From contig NC_087067.1 of NCBI RefSeq assembly GCF_963678635.1, forward strand, positions 18,979,639-19,043,638: DNA of 64,000 bases, read 5' to 3'. Positions 10,050 to 21,741 of the stretch are shown piece after piece. Each line of letters starts with the position of its first letter. Within the stretch, counting starts at the first letter, position 1. Origin of the DNA: Symsagittifera roscoffensis (lineage: Eukaryota > Xenacoelomorpha > Acoela > Convolutidae). A program made the translations under genes and the position numbers. Below the pieces are notes generated by a model. It did no database searches and was not told the origin of the DNA. It saw only the letters and a program-made list of their open reading frames with translations.

Positions 10050-13000
10050 ATGATCACCAAGTTGACTTCGGAGTTTTTATGCGAGCAAACTTCGGATCCG
10101 GAAACAGTGACCAAATTCATGCTGGAGCGAAACAAGTTGCGAGATCTTCCCTTCGAGCTTGTAGATTTTATTAACTTAGAAACAATTAATTTGTCGTACA
10201 ATAATTTCCAAAAGTTCCCCAATGTTATTTGCGAGCTGGTTTGTCTTCGAGAAATTATTATGGTCGGCTGTGAAATTGAAGCGCTTCCAACCGAAATGGA
10301 TAACTTGATTTTTCTGGAAAAGCTGGTTCTGGATTTGAACCATATTCGCAAGATTGGAGACGTGCTGCTTTCGTTGGCGAATTTGACTACACTTAGTTTA
10401 GGAATGAACTACTTCTCTGTGTTTTACTCGACGCTTCCAGTTCAGATAAGGCGAGTGTAGATAGTTATAAAGAGTCGATGAACCTTGTGAATACAAGTTT
10501 TGGTGATTTTTTTTTTTCAGGCTTTGATTTTTGATATTTTGCTGATATTCTGTTTATACTGTTGGAAAAAAGGAAAATCTGCGGTCTACTGGCTTTTAAA
10601 AATGCTTTTATCTGGGACTGTTTTTGGACTGTTTTGTATTGGACTGTTTTTTTTTTCAAAAAAGAGTCAATCTTAAATTGTTCTTGAAATTCAAACAGCT
10701 TTAAGGCCATATTTTTTAGATGGAAATTCAAAAGCTGAAGTTTTTCAAAAATTAATCAGTGTTTTTTTTCCGTTTCCTTTCGCGTTTTTAAGTCTCTAGG
10801 TGCTTATGATGTCATTTATAATCCTGCATTTATAATCCATGAAGTATAATCCCGCAGTATATCGAATGGGTTGGTAATAAGTAATGACTTTTAAATGATT
10901 CTGGTCACTCAATCAGTGGCTGATTGAAGGGGCATGTACACTGTCCTCAGCAAAATAACAAACAAACCACTCAAGGTATTACCTTCGAGAGGGTGAGAGT
11001 GTTAAGTTTTAAGAACTGCTTTGATATTTTTCCACAAAATTATCGAAATAATTTAGCGGTAAAGAATTTTTGGTGAGATGAAACATGCCAGAAATTTGCC
11101 AATTTGTTTTTTTTTTTTTTTGGGGGGGGGGGGGGGGGGGATTGAGTCGACGTGGACGCTGAAGGTGAAACGCTAATGGGTTCTTTGTTCAAGGGTGTTG
11201 AATCTGGACAACAACCACCTTACTTGTTTCCCTGACTGCATCCTGACCCTGGAGAATCTGCAGCATCTCAATCTGAGTTTCAACAGGATCCGAGAGCTGC
11301 CCTGGGAAATAGACTGTCTGCGGAAGTTGGAGCAGTTCTCTATTGTGAAGAATAGATTGCAGTCACTGCCGTCTTCCATCAGCAACCTCGAGTAAGCATA
11401 TTTTCTCATGCAATCTGTGGTCTTGGGATATTGTTGAGTTATTTTGAACTTCAGAATTGTAATGTATGTACGTCTATTTTATGAAACCTAAATCAGGCAA
11501 AAGCTCTGTTTTATGGACCGTTTTAAATTTCGTGCCTATTTCTACAAATACAATTCGCAAAAACAATTGGTTTCAATTAATTTTTTTACAACAAGATACA
11601 AATTGAAATATATATTTTTTTCAATAGCAAATTGAAGGTGTTGGACCTCAGCAACAACCAGCTAGAAGTTTTGCCAGGTAATCTGAGCAACATGGTTTCT
11701 CTGGAAGAGATAAATGTCATCAACAACCCCATGATCCAGCCTCCCAGACACATCTGCGAACATGGCATAGATGCAATCAAAGCCTTCCAAGACTGCCTCA
11801 AGAAACAGCTTTATGAACCGTGCAATCGTGCCACCAAAGTATTCATACTAGGTAAGGGAATCAATTAGAGGTGTTTCATTTTCAAGCGTAGAATGGTTAA
11901 TATACTTAAGTGGATAAAGGTTGTACATTTAATGTTATGAAGCACCTATATATTTACCGCTTTAAATGGGTTAGTTAGTTGTATGTAGTTTATGCAAGGT
12001 TTTGTAATGTGATTTTCGGCGACATTTTTAGATGATTTTCAGCTTAATTAGGTGTCGGATATAATTCTGTCGACTTATTACACTTGCGAGAGCAAGTGTA
12101 TTATAATCGGAACGGGAATTTTTTTCACTTAAACAATTTTTGATACAAATCTTGCTTGCTTTTCCTACTTGCTTTATCATTGAACCATTACAAAATACAG
12201 GCTCGTTCTCACTTGTCCGAATGGTAGCGTGGTTGCTTTTGCTCCCTGATGTTGGGGCTCAAGTTTTTTTTAGGATGTATGACGTGAAAGGGTTTTAATT
12301 GTTGATCGGACTATCGTAATAATTGAATGGTCGTACTTTCGTTTTGTCGGCTTAGTTGCCACATCAATAATTTTTTGTGCTGTAAGTGATTTTAATTATA
12401 GTTTCAAGTGTTCTTTTGGAGTTCAAATTTGTTATGTCGCTTTTGTTTTTTCACTCAGGTATTTTGTTCGAAAAGTTACCCAGTACTTTTCGAGTGGAAT
12501 GTTGTATTTTTCTTATGCTTTGTGGGGACGGGATGGTATTTCGCTACTCGATAAATGTTTTTGATTACTTATTTCACACCGAATTTCGCATTGATCATCT
12601 CTCGAAACAAAATTATGAACTTTTGTGATTGTGGTTTTTCGACATGGTCGGTTTATTGGCTTTCGTTTCATCTTTTGTCTGACAATTGGTAATGCTATGT
12701 TTTTGTAGTATCGCAAGTGGTGCGGAGCGCCGCTTCGCCTCTGTGTCAAAAATTGTCGGTTATAAAATGTTCTTGAAGTTCAAAGAGTTAATAGTTTTTC
12801 GACCGTTGTAAAATTGCCAATCATAAACAATTCTTGAAATTCAAAGAGCTTCGTGGTTTATTTTTTGTCTTGAAAATTCGAAACTTGAGAAACGCTCAAT
12901 TCCAACCAACTTCTTGGTTTCCTTGTTCTTTTACACTTTTCAAATTACAATTGGTTAAGTTTTTTCGTATTCTCTGAACTCCTCATTGGCACTTTAACAG

Positions 13001-16000
13001 CTGTCCGTTGGCTATGTTTTTTTGCGAATTATCAATATCTAGGAGTAGGACCCGAATTGTTTTGTAACATCACGTTTTGTTCCAGTAACATCACGTATAT
13101 TGCATTGCTTAGGTGCAAGTCGTTCTGGTAAGACAGGCCTTTATAACTTCCTGTCTGGCCAAAAGTCAGAGATGAGTGGCTGTTCTAGCGTCAAACCGAA
13201 CAAAACGGAGCCTGTCACGAAAAAGAAATTTGCCCATTATTGCAATAACGACTTTGAAAGTCTAGCAGTCACAGTTTTCAAACTCAGTGGCAAAATTGAG
13301 TACAATTTCTTGAGTCAAATATTCTTTACGCGCAACGCGCTCTACATTATTTGCGTGCAAATGGATAGATATAAAAATTCGAACTTCAGAAGTTCAGTTC
13401 TAAGTTACATTCAGTTGGTACAATCGGTCGTCCCAGACGCAATGATTTTGATTTTGCCTACATATTTAGCAAAAGGTGCTCGATCACCTATTACCAAATT
13501 GCAATTCGAGAAAAGTATCACCGATTTACAAAATAGCGCTAAAAATTATATCAGAATTTCAAATTCTAATTTATCAGATGAATTAGATTATTTACAATCG
13601 TTGAAAAAAGAACATGGATTTGACTTGTGGTTACTTCATAGGCAAAGATTCCTAGAAAACTTGACAAAATTTTCGCCGAAGATATTGAGTAGTTTAACAC
13701 CGGGGCCCAATAAGAAGCAATTGGCATGGAAAATATCAAAAAACGACAAATGTGGCGATTTATTAATTAGTTACCTGAAAGAATTGACGCATGTTGAAGA
13801 ATTCTTTGCTTGCAATTTACAAGACGAGATTCAAAGCTCATGGAAAACTTTGGAAAAATTGATTTCTAGCTACAGAAAGAAGAATTCGGGTCGATTATAC
13901 TTGAACAGAAACGACATCTTGGAGCCAGCAGTTCAGATTGGAGTTAATTCAGCCGAGATCGATGATGTCATTAAATATCTGAATATCTACGGGGTTATTT
14001 TCGTGTTCGATCGAGTGGCGCATTTGAGACAGTGCATGTTTCATGATCCGAAGGTGAGATTTTTTCTATTTGAATGAGTTTAACATAATATAGTATAATT
14101 GACTTTTTTAAGAGTAATGAACGTAGTCAGTACTCTTATATAGGTCTTGTTGATTTTTCTGTTGTTTTTTTTTCAGGAAAAAGTCTTGAAGTTTGTTCAT
14201 GCTCAATTTTGATTTTTCGCGGTTTGACTTGTGATTTCTTTTCAAGTTATGCATTTCCATAGTTAAAAATAAGGCAAACTCCACTATCGAACAGCAAAAA
14301 TGTAAAATAAAAATTAGTTATTAAGAGTAATGAACGTAATGAAGACTCTTATATAGGTCTTGCTGTTTTTTTTTGTTTTTTTTTTCAGGAAAAGTCTCTA
14401 ATAATTACAGATGTGCATTCATGCATCATGATGCATTTATGCACATAAGTATATATCCAATTTTTGAGTTCAATTGAAATTAGTCTGCTGAAAGTGACGT
14501 AAGTAACACTCTCCAAATATGAACATGAACATGGAAATGGCGCGAAAATTGTGAACGATTTTTAGTTTCGAAAGTGAAATTTATCTGCATCTATTTTTTT
14601 CTCTGAAATTTGAAAGTTGAGATTTTTTCAAGAAAGTCACTGTCTTTTTATGTACATTGCGTTCAATACTTTTTTCCAATCTTCGATTGGCTATGTCCAG
14701 ATTTGCCAGCGAAATAAAAGTTATAGCTATTGATCCAGTTTTCTCGAATTTTGTTAATTTTTACAAACAGTGTCCATCATAAATTATTCTTCAAATTTAA
14801 AGAGCTTGAATGGTATCTATTTTTTTCTTCGAAATCCAAAATTTGCAGATTTTTTGAAAAAACTCGTCAGCTGTTTTTCAGTTTCCTTCAGTTCATTACT
14901 CTTGGCTATGTTCTAAACGTAGCTTAGAAGATGCTAGGTAAATAGGGCCCCCAAAGAATATATGCATGACTTTAAGGCGACAATTGAGAACAAGGTTAGC
15001 TGGTTGCTGTGCAAGTACCACAGAATGTTCCGACCATGTTCATAAAAATATAGAAAAAAAACTTTTTTATTTTCTTCTAGTTAGTGTCTTTTTAGAGGGT
15101 GGTGTGATTCGAGAAGTATAGGATCGCATGGAAAATTAATTAATTAGACAGGATTGACAAAATTTGGAAATCTTAATTGTAGAATAAGCGCTGAAAGAAA
15201 CATCCAAAACTAGTTTTATTGATAATAAAATCAAGTTTTGTGAGCCTAATATTATACAACAAAATAGTTTATTTTCATATAACGAACGTTACTCGATCGC
15301 GTTTCTCGCTCGAAGTTGAACTAAAAGTTTTGAACCAGTTTTTTTCGACACTATGAGAATTTCTTGGACATTTTTAATGTTCGAATCACGACTGAAAGGT
15401 CTCTAATATGATAGAACACGCAACTCTCTCCGATGATTATTTGTGGTAGCTGATTTTGCGTGGAAAACAAAAAAAAGAAGAAAAAACTAAAATACCAGAA
15501 CACAAAGCTGCTCCCAATTTTCTATGGTCGAAACAATTATAACATGTTAATTGAACTGTTCCAATACAAGCGAGTAATTTTTCTCAGAAATGCAACTGGA
15601 AAATTTGTGTGTAGCGTCATCTTAAAATCCTAATTAAAGCGGTTGTCGTCTTAACAGCTGTCGTCTTATTTGCCGGACACCAGCCTAGAAGGTTACGAAA
15701 AGTTCTTTCATGTTCAATACTACGACAATAAATGACTGTTCTTACTTTAACTTAAATGTTAATTAGAGCACGTAATCAGCTGACCGACTGAAGTTTAGTT
15801 TATAAGAGTGTTGAGTAAAATTTATCTATTTTTTTTGGGCGACCATTGCCTCGTGGAGAGCAAGTTACCATGGGCGATGTTCCAATTTTGTATCTGGATA
15901 CTAAAAAATTTTCTCAGCAGCACCTTTATGACGTACCTTTATCTTTTTTTTGTTAAGACAGAAAATTTCGGCTTATAAGCTTTAGTTTTAGTGATTTTTC

Positions 16001-19000
16001 TTTCTAAACTCTAGTTAGTTTTGTCTGGAAGGCTTATCGGAAATAAAATCTTGCAGATCGTTTCAAACGCATTTTGGGTTTCAGACGCTGGTCGATTTCT
16101 TCAATAGTGTTCTAAGTGTATCCCTCCTAACGAACCGAAATGACCCCTCGTTGCAACAATTCTCGCCCTTCGAAATCCAGTCTACCAGAGGTGAATTGAG
16201 CCAGCATGGAGTGATTACTGAAGAAATGTTAGTGCAACTTATGAGAAACTCAGTGCCAGAAGCGGATTCTGTAGATTTCAATTACTTCGCGGCGCTGTTG
16301 AGAAATTTGTCAATTGCAAGGTAAGGTTGAGGATTCTATACGGATGTGCTGTTTATTTTGAGAAATATACAGTGCTGATTTAAATTAACCGGACGCAACG
16401 AACAACATTCGAAAGTTCTAAAGCGTTGTTCTCGAATTGAGTTAAGATTTGATAAAAGGTGAAGAAAACAAAAGTTGCTGAGAATTTCACCAGAATTAAT
16501 ATGGCACATTTTTTTCTCCGAACTTCTCAGCCAAAATTTTACCCCTAAACTGAGTCATTTTGGCTTTTAGAATTAATCACCAATTACGCGACACTACCTA
16601 GTTAATTGATGGGAAAATTATATCAAAGAAAGCCTCTCAAACAGTCCAACAAAGTTAGAAAAGTTTGAAAATTTAAAAAGCAAAGATTTCGTTTTTAATA
16701 TAGTAAAAACGACGTTTTTGGCTATCAACCAAAATTATTTTCTCGTATAGTTTTTTTTTGAAATTTAACCCCTCTAGAACTTCGTTGGACTGTGTGAGAA
16801 ACTTCTTTTGGTAGAAATTTCTCTCATTAATTACCTCAGTAGTTTCAGCATAATTCTTGATAAATTAAACAAGTCGAAATGACCCATTTTGGGGGTAAAT
16901 TTTTGGTTGAGAGTTTCGGGAAAAAAATATGGGAATAGTATCGTTTTAAAACATTACGCAACCAATTTCATAATTACTTTTTTATTTTCAGAAAAGTTGA
17001 CGCAAGCAATATAAAAGAAGTGACCAAATCTCGAAACACGAGATCATCGGCAGTGGTATCCAAACCACAGGCAATCGCTCGGAATCATAAATACCTCACA
17101 AAACAAAAATCATCACTCTTCAAGCGAGACCGCAACAAGTATAGCAGACGCTCTCTCATTGGTCGATCAAGTAGCCAATCAGACGAGAACGTGGACCCAA
17201 TGAAAAAATTAAAAAGCAATCATCACAAGCGAGTGTTTTCCCACAGTGCTCTGCCATCAGATATGTACTATAATTACTCCGAGGAGAACAATTCGACGTC
17301 GAAAGTGAAGTACAAGACTTCGTACTTCTTTCCATGGTATATCGAGCAAGAGTATAGTCCACAGCAGCCAGTAGTGTCTGACGATAAGTCACGTGTTATG
17401 ACATTATGGCCAGGGTATTTGAGGAGTTCGCTGTACAAACTGCAAGTGATATGTGTGTTCAAAAACTTCTCAGATGTAAGTGAAAATTTGAAAATGTAAG
17501 ATATAGTCAATAATTGAAAAATAAATGTTTTTTTTTCATGAATAGTATAATTTCAGAGTTTATAAATGCATCTCGAGAGAATTGGTTTTCTAACTTGACA
17601 AACCATTCGCTGTGTGATTTTTAATTTATTGAGGGTGGGAGGGGGAAAACGGTGCAGTAGATAGGTTTTTCTGTTTTGTTAGTGATAATAGTTTTAAAAA
17701 CATCAATGAACAGTCCTTAAACCTTGAACTCCTCCTGTAACCTCTTGTAGGCACTGTCTATTCTGCACCGACTGAGTGTGGCCCTGCACCACTGTCTGGA
17801 CTATAGGGACGACTGGAAGGGAAGACTATCAGCTACAATGGAGTCACTGCCTCTTCTCGTGGAGATCGATACGATCCACAGGGACAACACTGCTACTCAG
17901 GTAGGGCAGCTCTATTTGACAGTTTTTCAGTTTGTCTTTTTAAACAGTGGATAGTTCATGAATTTTTGCCCAATACCCTTGCAGTTTGTGTTCTTCAATT
18001 TTGTCAAATTCATGTAGGCAATTGCTTAGGTAAACCAACAGTTTTGAATGTTTTGTGATTTTTTTTCATCAACGGGTGGATATGAATTTTTTCCGAAGAC
18101 GTTTGCAGTTGGGATCTGTCAATTTCGACATAACTCATCTAGGCAAGGAGCAGAGGAAGATATTTATCATTTTAATGAAAAAAAAAGAATTTTGTGGGTC
18201 GCTTATCAGATTTGTAGAATACGCTGCTTTTGAAAGGTGCGATTCAATGCCTCGCTAAAGTCATTTTTCAAGGTGAGTCCTTGCAATTAAATCATAACTT
18301 TGCTCATTAACCTTTGGTTAGGCCTCTGATTGCTTAACTAAAAAAGTGTAAAAAAAAAACCTTTTTTACACTTTGCAAAATTTTTGCAAAATTTTTGTTC
18401 TTATATTATCAAATTAAGGGCAATATTTTCATAGCGTTGTTGTACTAATTCTAAAGATTGATGTGGAAAAATTAGGAAAATAATTGATTTTTTGGCACAG
18501 ATGACTTCATCGACGATGCCGCCCTTGAACAATTCCTCGAAAAATGGTGAAAGAAAAGGAGGAAGCGAAGGCCTGCCATGTTTGTCCATATCTTCTAAGA
18601 GCGAAATTGTCTACTCTCAAGTCATGTGGACCATCATCATACAGGTCAGCTGGTTTTTAAACGCGGAAACTACTATCCAAACTCTTCTTGTTATCGAGAC
18701 ACAATGTCACTTTGTAAGAATTGTTAATCAGCTCTCAAATAATGGAGAGAAATAGCAAAAGGTAATACTTAGCACAAATTTGAAAATCATAATAAGCAAC
18801 TATGAAAACAAAATATTTCATGATCAAACTAGAAATGCATGAGGTTTGATCCAGGCAATTTTGATCAAGGCATTGTTAAAATATTCGATATACTGCTGCT
18901 TCTCTTAAATACTATTAGTCATCTTCATTTCCAACTAATTCGTGATTTGCTTTAGGTCGTTGAATATCTGCTTAAACTTTTCCTTGAGTACCCAGGTCTT

Positions 19001-20971
19001 AACTACGAACTACAACTTGTCTGCCCGCATTGTCTGAAAAAATTTCCAAACAAGCAACTAGGAGACATGCAGAGATATCCTTGGGAGCAGATTTTCTTCA
19101 ATTTGAGGGACCCCGATTCTATTGAAGATATCGATGATCTGGGGTTGAGTTGTCCTTACATGAACACAACCGAACGTCTCCCAACTTCGCTTTTGATGCC
19201 GCCGCCAATTGAGTTCGACCCCACGTTTTCGAGATACTTCGATGAAATTTTGCCGAGTTTGAGTAGAACGAATTGGAGACAGTTTGCCAAGCGATTAGGT
19301 GAGGAATTACCGTAAGAAAAAAGTGTTCCTTAAATGATTAAGAGTCGATCAACGTAGGTCAGACACTTATATAGGTCATGTTGATTTTTTTTCTCAGGAA
19401 AAGTCCTAAAATTCTCTAATAACTACAGAATGTACATTCATATATTTTAATGCATTTATGAATGCCCTTAGGCATGCGTGCGCTTTTTAAGAGTCGATGA
19501 AATTGGTTCAGACTTTAATATATAGCTCGCGATGATTTTTTATTATTTGTTCAGACTCAAATGTACTTTTTCGCGGTTTGACCTTCGATTTATTTTTGAG
19601 TTCTGTTCAGTTCTTTTGTTAAAAGGCAGGCAAAGTCCACTATCGTTTTGCAAAAGTGTGCAGGTCACAAAAAATGTGATCAACTTCTACTTTCGAAAGT
19701 GGAATTTAATTTTCAGATTTTCAAGCGAAATATAAAGTTTACCTATTGCTCTAATTTTTTTCTCAAATTGGGTTAATTTTAACAAAAAGTGTCCATCATA
19801 AATTGTTCTAAAAGTTCGAAGAACTTTAAGGACATCTAATTTTTTCTTCGAAATTCAAAAGTTCAAGAAGTTTTTTTTTCTGTTTACTTGCGTTCTTTGA
19901 CTCTTTTGGACTGTCTGTTGGCTATCTTTGAGGTTAATTCAAGTGCATTTGTTAGTAGGTAGGTTGATTGCGCTCTGCAATTGTTAAAGCAGAAATGGCA
20001 CAAAAAAAACTTGAACCTCTTCTAGTTTCCAAAGTGGACTATAATTTTAATATTTCCCAGCGGAATAAAAAATTTACCTTATGATCCAGTTTTTCTCAAA
20101 TTGACGGATTTTTATCGAAAGAAAAAACAATCATAAAACGTTCTTGAAATTCCAAAAACTTTAAGTATGTTTCTATCTTGGAAACTCGAAATGGAAGTTT
20201 TTCAGAAAACAAGTCAGTGGGTTTTTCTGTTTCTTTGCGTTTATTGACGCTTTTCCAACAGTCTGTTGGCTATGATTTAGCCATTTGCCTTAGAGTTTGT
20301 ATTTCAAGTATCATAGTCGTTTTGGAGTAAATCAGATGCAGATTCAAGGCTGCTATATTTCACGGCAGCTCTATTTTCAAGGCTGCATTTTACATATACA
20401 CTATAAAATGAGCTTCGAAAAAAAAATGATTCTGCCGGCTTAATTCAGATATACTTGAAAATCACCAATTCCCGATTTAAAAGCTCATAGAACGAGCTAA
20501 TGAAAGTTTTCTTTGGAATCATCTTGGGTATTTTTTATCTTTAGTTCACTATTTCCCGTGGAATTGGTGTGTTATTAAACAAGCGTAATCAATTTTTGTC
20601 ATTAAAAAGTTCTGGGTTTAGGTCTTTCGGACATCGAAACTGACTGCATTAGAGATTCAGTGGCGGCAAGTTACAATTTCAGTCGCCAGAAAGAACTCAT
20701 GCTAATATTCTGGCACAGATTATTCCTAGCAACTGCCTCGACAACCGATTTAATCGAAGCTTGCAAGAAGCAAGGATTCACTTTCTTAGTCAATAAGCTG
20801 ACAGCATTACAATCTAAACTGAGAGTTCCGTCTGTTTTGACGCGGCCTCAATTGAGCAGTCAGAGCAGCTTTTCAGCCAATCACGTTGCGTCAACGAGCT
20901 CAGAGATTTCAGGATCTATGAGCAATGTTTCGGAGTCATGTCAATCGATATTCGAGGAGCTTCCGACCTAA
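10050..20971 (+). CDS. LRR-Roc-COR protein with C-terminal death domain (Roco family)
   Basis: Ten exons agree in phase throughout: 10050-10450, 11194-11391, 11628-11851, 13113-14053, 16085-16320, 16992-17475, 17751-17900, 18501-18644, 18956-19298, 20622-20971 (1156 codons plus stop). Residues ~25-250 are eight or nine leucine-rich repeats (e.g. LKVLDLSNNQLEVLPGNLSN). At ~274 a Walker A loop, GASRSGKT, opens the Roc domain; its codon for the first Gly is split by an intron. A COR domain follows (W-x2-LE at SWKTLEKL, ...GVIFVF...CMFHDPK, YFFPWYI). Residues ~1031-1110 are a death domain (NWRQFAKRLGLSDIETDCI). Roco proteins are GTP-binding dimers; the death domain suggests a signalling adaptor role, as in DAPK1, but here with LRRs like MFHAS1. 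The start is the first in-frame ATG; the frame stays open back to 9951 with LRR-like residues, so a 5' exon is probably missing. Confidence 0.85.
10451..11193 (+). other. GC-AG intron in the Roco gene
   Basis: Exon 1 has no usable GT near its end, but AAG|GCGAGT at 10450/10451 is a good GC donor. It joins in phase (AG+G = Arg) to the acceptor TTCAAG at 11193, restoring an uninterrupted leucine-rich repeat (QIRVLNLDNNHL). GC-AG introns are a known minority class of U2 introns. Confidence 0.75.
11107..11140 (+). repeat. Poly(T)15-poly(G)19 tract
   Basis: Fifteen T are followed by nineteen G at 11122-11140, about 50 nt upstream of the acceptor of the GC-AG intron. It could form G-quadruplexes in the transcript. 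Its length may be affected by sequencing error. Confidence 0.85.
12074..12746 (+). mobile_element. Family C hairpin-ended element, copy 2 (Roco intron 3)
   Basis: The 5' palindrome is ACACTTGC (12080-12087), loop GAGA, GCAAGTGT (12092-12099). GCAAGTG recurs at 12713, followed by hairpin GCGGAGC-GCC-GCTTCGC (12722-12738) and CTCTGTGT. A tRNA-like module sits near 12212-12262 (TCCGAATGGTAGCGTGG...GGGGCTCAAG). Non-coding. Confidence 0.6.
12750..13022 (+). repeat. Family B fragments (3' part)
   Basis: Two partial copies of the B interior ('ttcttgaagttcaaagag', 'ttcttgaaattcaaagagct') end in 'CAGCTGTCCGTTGGCTATGTT', the family B 3' end with a weakened hairpin. They follow directly on the family C copy in the same intron. 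Confidence 0.5.
14110..14912 (+). mobile_element. Family B element (outer copy, Roco intron 4)
   Basis: It starts AAGAGTAATGAACG (14110-14123), with ACTCTT completing a 5' palindrome, and ends 'GTTCATTACTCTTGGCTATGTT' near 14912, where the terminal hairpin has been lost. It is interrupted by another family B element at 14323-14696. Intact relatives are about 440 bp. Confidence 0.7.
14323..14696 (+). mobile_element. Family B element nested in the outer copy
   Basis: It begins AAGAGTAATGAACG at 14323 and ends 'GCGTTCAATACTTTTTTCC' plus hairpin CCAATC-TTC-GATTGG and CTATGT. The outer element resumes at once with 'ccagatttgccagcg'. The nested copy has the variant interior with 'atgtgcattcatgcat'. 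Confidence 0.7.
19340..19927 (+). mobile_element. Family B element, composite (Roco intron 9)
   Basis: It starts AAGAGTCGATCAACG and shows a second start (AAGAGTCGATGAA) at 19489, then ends 'CGTTCTTTGACTCTTTTGGA...CTGTTGGCTATC'. Here the terminal pair is AAGAGTC...GACTCTT, a subfamily in which both ends changed together relative to AAGAGTAAT...ATTACTCTT. Confidence 0.6.
20085..20274 (+). repeat. Family B 3' fragment
   Basis: 'gatccagtttttctcaaattga', 'acgttcttgaaattcc' and the end 'CTTTTCCAACAGTCTGTTGGCTATG' match the 3' half of family B, with the hairpin intact (CCAAC/GTTGG). Confidence 0.55.
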
Positions 20972-21741
20972 ATAATTTCACGCCTTATTGTAGTTTATCA
21001 CGCCGAAAACGGAACTTCACGTTAGAAATTAGTTCGTTAGTGAAGCTCGGAAAATACGTTCACACCAGATTGCCAAAATTATATATTCTGCACAATTGTC
21101 GTCAATTAAGTAAAACTGAAGGCAGCTTAATTATTTCACATCAAAATCAGTTTCTGCAGCTGCTTTGTCATACATCGGTGCTTTATTTATGCATATTTTT
21201 CACAAATCGATGTCGAATTTCAGTAGATTAAATTAATGATTTTGTGTTTAGATTATATGGTGTGCTACAAATTTTTGAGAGATGAGATTATTGTACTTTT
21301 TCTGGATATTTTAATGATGAATGACACGCACTAAGTACTTAATGCAAGATCTATGTTTTGCGGAAAACTTCAGACACAATTAAGATCTATGATGACTTAA
21401 CCGAGCATTCAAATGAGAAGTATGCGAACCTCAGAAGAGCGTTACAATTAGGAACTGCTTAAGTGGAGGAGGCGTCTCAGAAATGCATGGCGACAATTCG
21501 TTGCTTGCGAAAATTTTGATTGGATTAACAGAAATTAGATAAATGGGTTAAATTAAAGAACGAAACAACTATCTAAAAAAAATTGAACTAGAGGTCATCA
21601 AGTTGCTTGAGAATGTTGTTGTTTGTATAATGTTTAAGGAGTTAAACTGATCTGGATTGGCTTTTTTGTGTTTTGTCAGATTAGCTTTACTTTCTGCGGC
21701 AGTTGTTCTGACTAGCTTGTTCTACTTATTTTGCTTTTTTA
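20972..21741. other. 3' flank of the Roco gene, no gene
   Basis: AT-rich sequence without recognisable coding. An ATTAAA at 21228 is a weak candidate polyadenylation signal. Confidence 0.3.

Noticed and set aside
18055-18258. Extra exon between Roco exons 7 and 8
   Set aside because: The flanking exons already join in phase 0 and the open frame shows no Roco similarity; the stretch also resembles a diverged copy of 17960-18030.
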